Source: Flavobacteriales bacterium | GTDB lineage: Bacteria > Bacteroidota > Bacteroidia > Flavobacteriales_F > PHOS-HE28 | Direction: 5' to 3' | Length of the DNA: 64,000 bases | NCBI GenBank assembly: GCA_016703105.1 | Contig: JADJCS010000004.1 | Span: forward strand, 347,618-411,617 | In this document: piece after piece, positions 34,610-42,978 of the stretch | How the letters are laid out: every line of letters starts with the position of its first letter | Numbering within the stretch: position 1 is the first letter of the stretch | Made by a program: the position numbers and the translations under genes | The notes under the pieces: model-generated | What the model saw: the letters and a program-made list of their open reading frames with translations, nothing else | Database searches by the model: none | What the model was told of the DNA's origin: nothing

Positions 34610-35635
34610 ATGGCCGAAGCGTTCGATCCCCGCCAGGAACAATACGCCGCCTCCGATAAGGAGTTGGAGCAGGTGCTGCGGCCGCGTCAGTTCGGCGAGT
34701 TCGCTGGCCAACGGACAGTGACGGACAATCTAAAGGTGTTCGTGCAAGCCGCTAAACAACGAGGCGAAGCCCTGGACCATGTGCTGTTGCACGGCCCCCC
34801 CGGGCTTGGCAAGACCACCCTGGCGAACATCATCGCGCAGGAGATGGGGGTGGGCATCCGCATCACCAGCGGGCCCGTGCTGGACAAACCAGCGGACTTG
34901 GCGGGACTGTTGACCAACCTGGAGCCGCACGACGTGCTCTTCATCGACGAGATCCACCGCCTTACCCCCGTGATCGAGGAGTACTTGTACAGCGCCATGG
35001 AGGACTACCGCATCGACCTGGTGATCGATGCCGGACCGAACGCGCGCACAGTGCAGATCGCGTTGAACCCCTTCACGTTGGTGGGTGCCACCACGCGCAG
35101 CGGCCTGCTCACCGCCCCGTTGCGCGCGCGCTTCGGCATCAACAGCCGTTTGGATTATTACGATGCCATCACCCTCAAGGGCATCATCAAGCGCAGCGCG
35201 GGGTTGTTGGGCGTACCCATCGTGGAAGAGGCTGCGGTAGAGATATCGCGTCGCAGCCGGGGCACACCGCGGATCGCCAACGCGCTCCTCCGCCGCGTTC
35301 GGGATTTCGCACAGATCCAAGGGGACGGCACCATCACCATTACCATCGCCCAACACGCATTGAAAGCCCTGAACGTGGATGCGCATGGCTTGGATGAAAT
35401 GGACAACAGGATCCTCGGGGCCATCATCGATAAGTTCGCTGGTGGGCCCGTGGGCCTGAACACCATCGCCACAGCGGTGGGAGAGGAATCAGGTACGATC
35501 GAAGAGGTCTATGAACCCTTCCTGATCATGGAGGGCTATCTGCAACGCACCCCTCGGGGGCGACAGGCTACTGAACGGGCATACAAGCATCTGGGACGTG
35601 TGCCCAGCGTGCGGCCGGGGAGTTTGTTCGAGTAA
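34610..35635 (+). CDS. ruvB: Holliday junction branch migration helicase RuvB
   Basis: RuvB is the AAA+ motor that drives branch migration with RuvA. The 341-residue protein has Walker A GPPGLGKT (62–69), Walker B LFIDEIHRL, sensor region GATTRSG, the arginine-finger region and GTPRIANALLRRVRDFA. A winged-helix C-terminal domain ends with LQRTPRGRQATERAYKHLG. ruvA lies 9 kb away at 43817, so the two are not in one operon here. The upstream frame is rejected because the box and the family start agree on 34610. Confidence 0.98.
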   Translation: MAEAFDPRQEQYAASDKELEQVLRPRQFGEFAGQRTVTDNLKVFVQAAKQRGEALDHVLLHGPPGLGKTTLANIIAQEMGVGIRITSGPVLDKPADLAGLLTNLEPHDVLFIDEIHRLTPVIEEYLYSAMEDYRIDLVIDAGPNARTVQIALNPFTLVGATTRSGLLTAPLRARFGINSRLDYYDAITLKGIIKRSAGLLGVPIVEEAAVEISRRSRGTPRIANALLRRVRDFAQIQGDGTITITIAQHALKALNVDAHGLDEMDNRILGAIIDKFAGGPVGLNTIATAVGEESGTIEEVYEPFLIMEGYLQRTPRGRQATERAYKHLGRVPSVRPGSLFE

Positions 35636-35730
35636 CGCGTCCATCTCCAAATGATCCGTGAATGAACGGTGACGACCGCGGTACGATCGCTGTGGCACAT
35701 CCGCTTATCGCGCGGATCTAACTTGCTCGC

Positions 35731-36702
35731 ATGCTGAGCGCCCAGGAGAAGGCCGTGCTGGTGAAGGCGGAAGCCCATCGTCTCGGCTTTCTCGCATGCG
35801 GCATCGCACGGGCCGGTTTTCTCGAAGAGGAAGCGCCCCGATTGGAGCATTGGCTGCGGCAGGACAGGCACGGCAGCATGGGCTACATGGAGCGCCACTT
35901 CGACCTCCGGTTGGACCCCCGTAAGTTGGTCGAGGGCGCGAAGAGCGTGATCAGCCTGGCATACAACTACCACACACCCGCGCTACAGATCGACCCACAG
36001 GCGCCGAAGCTGAGCGCCTATGCATATGGCAGAGACTATCACAAGGTGCTACGCAAGCGTTTGCGACCGCTGATGATCTTCATCACCGAACGATTCGGTG
36101 CGGTTAACATGCGGGCGTTCGTGGATAGTGCACCGGTGATGGAGAAGGCTTGGGCGCAGCGTGCTGGTGTTGGGTGGATGGGCAAGAACACCAACGTGAT
36201 CCGGCAGGGAAAAGGCTCGTTCTTTTTTTTGTGCGAGATCGTGCTTGACCTGGACCTCGCTCCGGATGCACCGGCCACTGACCATTGCGGGACATGCCGT
36301 CGCTGCATCGATGCCTGTCCTACGGACGCGATCACGCCCTACGCGGTGGATGGCCGCAAGTGCATCAGTTACGTCACCATCGAACTGAAGGATGCCATTC
36401 CGCAAGAGATGAGCGGTAAAATGGCCAACTGGGCCTTCGGTTGTGACATCTGCCAGCAGGTATGTCCATGGAACCGCTTCAGCACGCCGCATGCGGAGCC
36501 GGAGTTCCGGCCGAAGCCCGAGGTGATGGGACTATCGGCCTCCGAATGGCACGGCATGACGGAAGTGGTCTTCGACCGTTTGTTCGAGGGCAGTGCGGTG
36601 AAACGCACGAAATACAATGGCCTCATGCGGAACTTGCAATTCCTCCAGAACAACGACGATGACCAAGTATCGGCATCTCCCCGAGGAGGCGACCAAGCCT
36701 AA
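35731..36702 (+). CDS. queG: Epoxyqueuosine reductase
   Basis: QueG performs the last step of queuosine synthesis in tRNA using cobalamin and two [4Fe-4S] clusters. The 323-residue protein shows LGFLACGIARAGFLEEEA near the N-terminus, catalytic-region text AYAYGRDYHKVLRKRL and GWMGKNTNVI, and the cluster motifs CGTCRRCIDACP (about 190–201) and CDICQQVCPWNR (about 245–256). The C-terminal HEAT-like part is short, as in single-domain QueG. The start ATG 35731 is preceded by TAACTTGC, a weak -7-like sequence. Its stop lies 3 bases from the convergent small gene. Confidence 0.95.
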   Translation: MLSAQEKAVLVKAEAHRLGFLACGIARAGFLEEEAPRLEHWLRQDRHGSMGYMERHFDLRLDPRKLVEGAKSVISLAYNYHTPALQIDPQAPKLSAYAYGRDYHKVLRKRLRPLMIFITERFGAVNMRAFVDSAPVMEKAWAQRAGVGWMGKNTNVIRQGKGSFFFLCEIVLDLDLAPDAPATDHCGTCRRCIDACPTDAITPYAVDGRKCISYVTIELKDAIPQEMSGKMANWAFGCDICQQVCPWNRFSTPHAEPEFRPKPEVMGLSASEWHGMTEVVFDRLFEGSAVKRTKYNGLMRNLQFLQNNDDDQVSASPRGGDQA

Positions 36703-36705
36703 CAC

Positions 36706-36921
36706 CTAGGCCCGCATCGTCTTTTGGAAGACCTCAAGGATCACATCCCGGTACTGGTGTCCGAAGGTGGCCAGGCACCAGGCTTTCAGCACCAATTGGT
36801 CGTGCTGCCCAACCCATCGTCGGGCCTTGACCAGTTCCTTTTTGAAAAGCCTGCGGTCGAAGCTGACCTTCTGCAGGATCTGCTTGCTGAATTCCATCAT
36901 CTTCCTTCCCTGATCCATCAT
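36706..36921 (-). CDS. Small conserved Bacteroidota protein, unknown function
   Basis: The 71-residue product reads MMDQGRKMMEFSKQILQKVS and then a basic helix-rich core including FDRRLFKKELVKARRWV, LKAWCLATFGHQYRDVILEVF. I recall similar short proteins in many Flavobacteria, annotated as hypothetical. It has no signal peptide or membrane helix. ATG 36921 or 36918 is the likely start; GTG 36924 also fits. It converges on queG with a 3-base gap. The stretch 36925–37095 upstream has no gene, but a perfect 7-base inverted repeat (36983–36989 with 36995–37001). Confidence 0.65.
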   Translation of the reverse strand: MMDQGRKMMEFSKQILQKVSFDRRLFKKELVKARRWVGQHDQLVLKAWCLATFGHQYRDVILEVFQKTMRA

Positions 36922-37095
36922 CACACAAGAGGTTTATCAGACCGGTCCGGTGAAAAACAGGGATGAAGGTAATACGCCGGATCTTGGATCGTACATCCAA
37001 GTGGTCGACGGATTATCCACAAACGTCCGGAGGAGCCTGGAAGACAACGGACAAGGGGGTGGATCGGTATGCCGAACGTGGGCCTAGCGGTTGGT

Positions 37096-37953
37096 TCAAG
37101 GCTGGAATTTGCGCTCCTCCACCTGCATCACCTCGTCTGTGGTGGTATTGTAGACATAAGCCACCAAGGCGCAATTGTCCGCGTTCAAGACGTTCGTAAG
37201 CGCGACCCCGGAGTAAGGGAAGGTGAGCGTATCGCCGGTTTGCGCGCTGCCCACTACAGCGGGAACCCCCCAAGTGCCGTTCAGGTTGCGGCGTAGCATG
37301 TGGCGGTGATCATAGTTCGGCATCTCTGGGGGCACCGAGTCCACATTGATCTGCCAGTCGATCACATGGTCCTCGGTCAATGCGACCACCAAATTGTGGT
37401 CACCAGTGACAGGGGAAAGGAGGGCGAGCTTTACCACCGTGCTCACCGTGCCGCCCCCGTAAGAGAGAGTGTCGAACCACAGGTGGAAGGGGGTGGGCTG
37501 CCCGATCATGGTGCCGACCGCCGCCCCCCAATCCCCATCGCTGAGCTGTAAAATGTTGTTATAGGCGACACGATTGACCAGGCCGGCGGGCAGAAAGGTG
37601 ATGTCGAAATGGTCTTCGATAGCAGCCCCTTCCGGTACCGCACGATGATCGCTGTCCAGCACATTATCGCCGATCGGAGCCAGTGGAGCTGCGAAGCCAT
37701 CAATGCAATGCACGGCCACCACCACCAGGTTCTCACCATGGATAGACTGGAGCAATTGTGCTTGTGCGGCAGCGGCCGGACAATTGTTGCAGCGGTGGCC
37801 GGTACAATCCTCAAGCAGCACTTTGCGCACTACTCCCTCGGGCCCGGGGCCACCACCTTGGACGGGTTCATAGGGCATGGTCACCTTGTCACAGGCGGCG
37901 AAGCCAACTGCCAGCGGGATCAGAACGTAGAGTAGGGACCGTTTAGCGCGCAT
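37096..37953 (-). CDS. Omp28-family lipoprotein
   Basis: This 285-residue lipoprotein has a signal peptide ending VGFAAC (Cys 21) and an Omp28/thioredoxin-like domain. The domain is recognised by VLLEDCTGHRCNNCPAAAAQ (about 47–66) with its two-cysteine motif, ENLVVVAVHCIDG, and a C-terminal immunoglobulin-like part. The Cys-X-X-Cys of a classical thioredoxin is altered to CNNC, with another Cys four residues before. It is the third gene of the unit tlpA-like–DUF6029–Omp28, 11 bases after DUF6029. A surface or periplasmic thiol role is inferred only. ATG 37953 is preferred over the frame start at 38022 because it opens the signal peptide. Confidence 0.82.
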   Translation of the reverse strand: MRAKRSLLYVLIPLAVGFAACDKVTMPYEPVQGGGPGPEGVVRKVLLEDCTGHRCNNCPAAAAQAQLLQSIHGENLVVVAVHCIDGFAAPLAPIGDNVLDSDHRAVPEGAAIEDHFDITFLPAGLVNRVAYNNILQLSDGDWGAAVGTMIGQPTPFHLWFDTLSYGGGTVSTVVKLALLSPVTGDHNLVVALTEDHVIDWQINVDSVPPEMPNYDHRHMLRRNLNGTWGVPAVVGSAQTGDTLTFPYSGVALTNVLNADNCALVAYVYNTTTDEVMQVEERKFQP

Positions 37954-37964
37954 GGGTGATCGGT

Positions 37965-39692
37965 TCAGAACGTGCTGGTAATGGAAACTGTAAGCCCGTT
38001 CGCGGCGGGTACCTGGCGACACACCCCGCCTACACAGAAGATCCCAGCGCGCTGTCGGCCGTAGTTCACCTGGAAACGGTTACCACCGCGGATGTAACCC
38101 ACCGAACCGATGGGGTAGTGCAACCGCTGCGGTGCGACAGGGGTCTTACCATCTTGAAGGAAGGTATCGCTGAAGGTGACGTAGTTGTACTGGTCTTGTG
38201 CCGCTAGGAACCAATGTGGACTGAAGGTCAACTCCGCGACGCCGGTTGCCCAGTTGCCTTGGTCCTGCTTGGTGTTAAGGTGTTGGAGTTCGAAACGCAG
38301 GGAGGTGCGGTCGTTGAAGTTGTGCAACCCCTCAAGGATGACGATATCCGCATACACAAGGGGCTTGCCCGGTTTGCCTTGGATCACATCAATGTCATAC
38401 TCCAGATAGAGGTAGCTCAGGGCGAATTCCCAGTTCTCGCTGATGCGTTTGCGCAACTCTACGTTCAGGTCGGTGAAATATTTGCCCTCGAGGCTCATGT
38501 CCGCTGCGAAGAGGCTGGACCGATAACCGGTCCGGGTGCTGTCGGTGTTCAGATCGACCGCTGTGGAGTCAAGGCCCATGGCGGTGCATGCGTTCAAGGC
38601 GATCTTGGTGCCGTATTTCCCGCCCAAGAGGGAGCCTTTCTTGAATTTGTAGAACACCTCAGCCTGGTAGCTCACTTCGCCGTTCGGTTGGGTGGCGTAG
38701 GGGTATAGTGTAGCTGGCAGGTTGTAGGTGTGCTGCTTTGTAAGAGGCACGAGGTAGTTTATGTTCAGATCGAAAGGTGTTGGCGCGTTGCGTTGACTTT
38801 GAAAAAACATGTTGTCGTAGGAGTGTGCTCCTAAGCTTACCCCGAGACCCTTGGTGGAGTAAGTGGCGTTCACCAACAGCCCCTGTCCAGGCTTGTAGAT
38901 GTAGTTGTTCTTGCTGTTGGGGTCATTGATCTTGTTGGCATACTCCGAATAGATGTTCCAATGGGGACTGGTGAAATTGATCCGCCCCGACCAGGCCCCG
39001 ATGTTCTCCGGGAGAATAAGGCTGAGAACGCTATCGTTCGGGAGTGTGACGAGCTGGGTCTGGGATGCCTGATACTTGCTAACGAAGCTGCCGCCTACGA
39101 TCAAGTTCCAGGACCGCGTCCATGCGCTATCCAGTTCGCTGATGCTCACTTCGCCATCCACACCGCGCACCAGGCCTTCCCCTTTGGTGGTTCCGTCATC
39201 GAAGCCTAACCGCTGCCTGCCGATCACTCCCTTCACGTACACACCTTGAACGGGCTTGTACCTGACCCGCACGCCGTCCATGGCATTGTCCACCCCCAGG
39301 TAGCGCTCCTCGTAGCTCCGGAAAATGAGGCCCTGCCCGAACTGCTCATAGAAATTGCCCGCGGTCACTTCCAGGTCGGCCAATTTGTAACTGATGTAGC
39401 GATAACCGATGCCTGAGCCCTTGTAGGGTTGGCCTGCCGGATAGCCAAGAAGCGCCGGCTCGTAACTCTCCAAGCGCATCCCTGCTTGAAAATTGCCCAT
39501 GGAGAAGATCACGTTGCCCCATGCGTTCGCGCCGAATTGCTGCGCAGGCGGTACGGCCCCGATGTCGGGATCGGCATTGTAGTACTGTCCGTCCGCACTG
39601 AAGTTTCCGTGTACCTCTGGTGTCGCCTGACCATGTGCCAAGGCGGGCAGCAGCAGGGCTAGAGCCAGGAACGAACGATGGTCCGGTCGCAT
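37965..39692 (-). CDS. DUF6029 family outer-membrane protein
   Basis: The 575-residue protein has a signal peptide (MRPDHRSFLALALLLPALAH) and a long beta-strand-rich body, such as FQAGMRLESYEPALLGYPAG, YISYKLADLEVTAGNFYEQF and GQGLIFRSYEERYLGVDNAM. These are typical of the DUF6029 barrel family of Bacteroidota. The C-terminus ends with a strand GLTVSITSTF. It begins 2 bases after the TlpA-like stop and ends 11 bases before the Omp28 start, so the three are one operon. Its function is not established; the neighbours suggest a link to redox or secreted protein handling. Confidence 0.85.
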   Translation of the reverse strand: MRPDHRSFLALALLLPALAHGQATPEVHGNFSADGQYYNADPDIGAVPPAQQFGANAWGNVIFSMGNFQAGMRLESYEPALLGYPAGQPYKGSGIGYRYISYKLADLEVTAGNFYEQFGQGLIFRSYEERYLGVDNAMDGVRVRYKPVQGVYVKGVIGRQRLGFDDGTTKGEGLVRGVDGEVSISELDSAWTRSWNLIVGGSFVSKYQASQTQLVTLPNDSVLSLILPENIGAWSGRINFTSPHWNIYSEYANKINDPNSKNNYIYKPGQGLLVNATYSTKGLGVSLGAHSYDNMFFQSQRNAPTPFDLNINYLVPLTKQHTYNLPATLYPYATQPNGEVSYQAEVFYKFKKGSLLGGKYGTKIALNACTAMGLDSTAVDLNTDSTRTGYRSSLFAADMSLEGKYFTDLNVELRKRISENWEFALSYLYLEYDIDVIQGKPGKPLVYADIVILEGLHNFNDRTSLRFELQHLNTKQDQGNWATGVAELTFSPHWFLAAQDQYNYVTFSDTFLQDGKTPVAPQRLHYPIGSVGYIRGGNRFQVNYGRQRAGIFCVGGVCRQVPAANGLTVSITSTF

Positions 39693-39694
39693 GC

Positions 39695-40180
39695 TTACTT
39701 GCCAGCGGCTTCTTTCACCTTCTGGTAGAGTTCGTTCTCATCCCCCGGCTCGTAGTTGTTGTGCTGGTAGACGATCTCTCCTTTTCCGTTCACCAAAAAG
39801 GTGTGGGGGATGTTGTTCACGTTCATCGCCCTTTTCAGGTCGCCGTTGGGGTCCAGTGCGAATTCGTAGTCCCAATCCTGGCCGTTCACATAGGGTGCGA
39901 CGCGTGCCATGCTCCGCGCATCGTCGATACTCACAGCGATGAGCTTAACCCCGGTTTCCTTTTGCCAGGTTTCATACTTCTCCGCAATGGCGGTCAATTC
40001 CCGTTTGCACGGGGCGCACCACGTTGCCCAGAAGTTGATGATCATCGGGTTACCCCCGTTGCTCCAGGACTTGGTGTCCACTTTCTTACCATCCATGGTT
40101 TGAAGGGTCACCGAGGGGATCCGGCTCTGGGCGATGGAGATGGCCGGAGCAAGTGCTATGGCGAGGAGGAATGTTCTCAT
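39695..40180 (-). CDS. TlpA-like thioredoxin-family protein
   Basis: This is an exported 161-residue thiol–disulfide oxidoreductase. A signal peptide (MRTFLLAIALAPAISIAQ) precedes the thioredoxin fold with active site WCAPC (in NFWATWCAPCKREL), LIAVSIDDARSM and the cis-proline region NNIPHTFLVNGKGEIV. It is predicted to reduce or oxidise thiols in the periplasm, for example in cytochrome c maturation. First gene of the operon with DUF6029 and Omp28. ATG 40180 is chosen over the open frame to 40228 because it starts the signal peptide. Confidence 0.9.
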   Translation of the reverse strand: MRTFLLAIALAPAISIAQSRIPSVTLQTMDGKKVDTKSWSNGGNPMIINFWATWCAPCKRELTAIAEKYETWQKETGVKLIAVSIDDARSMARVAPYVNGQDWDYEFALDPNGDLKRAMNVNNIPHTFLVNGKGEIVYQHNNYEPGDENELYQKVKEAAGK

Positions 40181-40190
40181 CGGTGGGGGA

Positions 40191-40241
40191 AAAGAAAAGG
40201 TCAGCGATCCCTTGTGCAAGTAATGCACCAGACCGCTGACC
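40191..40241 (-). terminator. Intrinsic terminator after the T9SS-tailed Omp28 gene
   Basis: On the minus strand an 8-base-pair stem GGTCAGCG/CGCTGACC (40234–40241 with 40199–40206) encloses an inner hairpin GTGCA/TGCAC. It is followed by TTTTCTTTTCC. It begins 21 bases after the stop at 40263 and ends 10 bases before the TlpA-like ATG. Confidence 0.75.
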
Positions 40242-40262
40242 CCGTTCTATTTCGTTACATGG

Positions 40263-41975
40263 TTACTTGTTCAACGACACTTTGCGGCTTGCACGCAGGC
40301 CATCAGCCGTAATGGTAAGCTCATACATGCCGTTGCTCAACGCGCCCATGTCCAATGTCTGGCGTTGTGCGCCAGCGCCGATGCTTTGGTTGACGGACAT
40401 GACCACTTCGCCCAGAACGTTGCGCACCTGGAAGGTCGCTTGGGTGCTCGCGGCGGTGGTGTAAGCCACATTCACCAGACCATTGCTCGGGTTGGGGAAA
40501 ACGATGAGGCTGTTGGCCAGGGCGTTCTCTTCGTTCATGCCCACGATACCCACATTGAGCACTTGGGCCTGGAGGATCTCCTTGGTGGTATTGTTCTGCA
40601 CGAAGGCGACCAAGGTGGTGTTGTTCAGAATGCCCCAGAGGTTATAGTTGCCTTGGGCAGGGCTGCCTTCCACAAAGGTGTGGGAAGCGGTAACCGTCTG
40701 GGTGCCGCAAGCGGTCATGTTGGTCAGCGTGGTTCCCTGGGCATTGGGTAACATATTCCGCTGGGCATAGTGGTACTCGTCCTGGCTGGTGGTGGATGCG
40801 GCATAGGCATAGAAATCCTCTGTGGCCGCGATGTGCAGTTTGTAGTTCCCGCTGAAGTTGGCGTACGAGGAGACCTCGGCCGTCACGGTCATGTTCATCC
40901 CGGCCAAAGAATAGCTCAGGTCGATATCCACGAACGCCGGTATGGTGCCTGCTTCCGTGATCTGGGTGGTGACATCGCCCATGTCGATCCCATCGATCCA
41001 ACCATCCGGTATGCCGCTCACACCATAGTACGTTTTGCGGGCGTTACCGTCTGGGTTGTAGCTGGGGTCATTGCCCGGTGCGGGCCAGTTCATCTGATAT
41101 TTCACAGCAGCTACGTTCGATCCGGCCACGTTGGTGTTCAGGCTGTTGAGCAGCGGGTCGAAATCTTCGTTGAAGCTGGCGCAGGGCGGGCAGGTTGAAC
41201 TGGTGAACTCCTCGATAAGTACGGTACGCTGTACCACTTGGGTCGCCACGCTCACGCTGGCGGTTTCGCTATCGTTGGTCGCGTCATCATCCGCACCTCC
41301 ACCGTTCACTCCGCTCACCGTTACCATCAGATCGTAGGCGCCCGGGGTGCTTGCGTTCCAAGGGGTGCCGTGTGTGTAGGTGTAGGTAGCGCAGGCAGCG
41401 ATGGGCGCAGTGATGGTCTGGCTGACGGGGGCACCGCCGTTCACACTGTAGCTCAGGGTGAAAGAAGTGATCGCGGTGGAGCCATAGTTCTTGAGTTGAC
41501 CGGTGATGGTCTGACTTCCGGCAACGAACACGGGGTCGATCTCGATGGAGATTACGCCTAGGTCGGTCGTGGGCTGGGCCACCACGGTGAAGGAGCCGGT
41601 CTCATCATCCGCGAACTCGCCACCCGATAGCGCGACATTGCAACCGTTCATGGTCACCGTGTAACCACCCTCGCCATAAGCGCAGCACATTCCATCACCA
41701 TAAGAATCCTCGATGGTGAACTCCAAGGTGGTGCCCACGGGTGCGCAGAACGTGACCGGGGTCTGCGGAAAGGCCCCTGCTGAGGTTTGGTTGGCATAGG
41801 GCCCCCCCGAACCATAAACAGGGCTGCCACCGGGTCCGGTGATCTCCCAAGTGGTTTCCGAACCATAGGCATCAGTGCTCACCGCTACGGTGATCTCGGA
41901 TTGACCGACAGGGCATTGAGCACTTGCTCGGCCCAAAGCCATTACGGCCAGGGAAAGGAGTAAAGCCTTCTTCAT
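40263..41975 (-). CDS. Omp28-like protein with T9SS C-terminal sorting domain
   Basis: This 570-residue secreted protein has a signal peptide (MKKALLLSLAVMALGRASA). An N-terminal Ser/Thr/Gly-rich region (ETTWEITGPGGSPVYGSGG) and a CARDB-like Ig domain come before the Omp28 thioredoxin-like domain, with EFTSSTCPPCASFNEDF (CPPC motif). The tail is a type IX sorting domain (IVFPNPSNGLVNVAYTT, NVLGEVV, LSNGMYELTITADG and final basic KVSLNK). It should pass through SprA and be attached or released at the surface. ATG 41975 is chosen over the frame start 42095. A strong promoter and a terminator bracket it as a single-gene unit. Confidence 0.9.
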   Translation of the reverse strand: MKKALLLSLAVMALGRASAQCPVGQSEITVAVSTDAYGSETTWEITGPGGSPVYGSGGPYANQTSAGAFPQTPVTFCAPVGTTLEFTIEDSYGDGMCCAYGEGGYTVTMNGCNVALSGGEFADDETGSFTVVAQPTTDLGVISIEIDPVFVAGSQTITGQLKNYGSTAITSFTLSYSVNGGAPVSQTITAPIAACATYTYTHGTPWNASTPGAYDLMVTVSGVNGGGADDDATNDSETASVSVATQVVQRTVLIEEFTSSTCPPCASFNEDFDPLLNSLNTNVAGSNVAAVKYQMNWPAPGNDPSYNPDGNARKTYYGVSGIPDGWIDGIDMGDVTTQITEAGTIPAFVDIDLSYSLAGMNMTVTAEVSSYANFSGNYKLHIAATEDFYAYAASTTSQDEYHYAQRNMLPNAQGTTLTNMTACGTQTVTASHTFVEGSPAQGNYNLWGILNNTTLVAFVQNNTTKEILQAQVLNVGIVGMNEENALANSLIVFPNPSNGLVNVAYTTAASTQATFQVRNVLGEVVMSVNQSIGAGAQRQTLDMGALSNGMYELTITADGLRASRKVSLNK

Positions 41976-42047
41976 ATTTTCGAGGGTTTTGTTAGTGGAC
42001 GGGACGGCCGGAAGTAAGGAACGCGAACCGCATTTTTCCGGGAAAGC

Positions 42048-42077
42048 CAAATGTAGCGGACCATATCCTGCCGCCAA
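42048..42077 (-). promoter_or_regulatory. Bacteroidota-type promoter of the T9SS-tailed Omp28 gene
   Basis: On the minus strand TTG (42077–42075) is followed after exactly 19 bases by TACATTTG (42055–42048), a full match to TTG-N19-TAnnTTTG. The leader to ATG 41975 would be about 68 bases. Confidence 0.75.
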
Positions 42078-42167
42078 GGGGCTTGTCCCCATCATCTTGG
42101 GATCCTAGCCAGCTCGGCAGTGGCCGGGATTGTTTGTTTCCTCACCTACGGAGCAGGACCGCACCGC

Positions 42168-42175
42168 TACCTTTG
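42168..42175 (+). promoter_or_regulatory. Putative -7 box for the small T9SS protein
   Basis: TACCTTTG matches TAnnTTTG exactly. It lies 17 bases before ATG 42193 and 47 before ATG 42223. The rest of 42078–42167 holds nothing I can name. Confidence 0.5.
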
Positions 42176-42222
42176 GTCCGTCCGGGGGGGTGATGAACAA
42201 CCCCGGTCCGAACGCAGACCTC

Positions 42223-42978
42223 ATGAAGCAGATCATTACACTTTTCGCCGCCGCCTTGCTCAGTTCCCACAGTTCAGCGCAGTTCGTGATGCTGCACGAT
42301 ACACAAGGGAACATGGTGAACAACCAAACGGTGGTGCATTGGGGCAGTGTCTCCGATGCATTAATGACCGTGCATTTGGAGACCATCTTGGTGAACGGGC
42401 CCCAGCGGCCTGTGAACATGCGACGTTATGAAATGGGCGTGGATGCGGGAACGGAGAACTACTTCTGCTGGGGTGTCTGCTACGGCCCTCAACTGGCGGG
42501 CGATATGCCCGAATGGAGCGCAGCTGCGCAGCATGCGGTGACACTGACCCCGAACACGCCCGTGAGCAATTTCAGTGGATACCATGTACCCAATGGCATC
42601 GCTGGTACCAGCACCTACCGCTTCGTCTGGTATGATGTGGGCAACCCCACCGATACCGCCTGGGTGGATATCCAGTTCCGCACGACTGGGGTGGGCATGG
42701 ATGAGGCGAACGATACGGTCGTTGCTTTCGGACTGTATCCGAACCCCTCTACCGGCAGTGATGTGCAGCTCCAGTTGGAGGTGAACGGTGCGGTGAACGA
42801 ATTGAGTCTGAGCGTCTACAACATGCTCGGTGAGCGCGTGCAAGCCCACCCGATACGTGCCAACACGAACCGCATCCTTCTACCCGCTGCGCAACTCACC
42901 TCCGGAGTTTATTTCGCCTCGCTGGAGCGCGCAGGTGCCGCAGTGGCCACCAAGCGGTTCGTGGTTACCGCACGTTAG
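42223..42978 (+). CDS. Small secreted protein with T9SS C-terminal sorting domain
   Basis: The 251-residue protein starts with a signal peptide (MKQIITLFAAALLSSHSSAQ) and has a body of about 140 residues that I do not recognise (NQTVVHWGSVSDALMTVHLE, YEMGVDAGTENYFCWGVCYG). The C-terminal T9SS sorting domain has FGLYPNPSTGSDVQLQLEVN, YNMLGERVQ and LTSGVYFASLERAG, ending RFVVTAR. ATG 42193 is also possible and would add ten residues. Its last 14 bases overlap the last 14 of the convergent sirtuin gene. Confidence 0.82.
   Translation: MKQIITLFAAALLSSHSSAQFVMLHDTQGNMVNNQTVVHWGSVSDALMTVHLETILVNGPQRPVNMRRYEMGVDAGTENYFCWGVCYGPQLAGDMPEWSAAAQHAVTLTPNTPVSNFSGYHVPNGIAGTSTYRFVWYDVGNPTDTAWVDIQFRTTGVGMDEANDTVVAFGLYPNPSTGSDVQLQLEVNGAVNELSLSVYNMLGERVQAHPIRANTNRILLPAAQLTSGVYFASLERAGAAVATKRFVVTAR

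Noticed and set aside
37013..37021. DnaA box as a sign of the replication origin
   Set aside because: Only one consensus 9-mer is seen, with no cluster, no AT-rich unwinding region and no dnaA, dnaN or gidA nearby.
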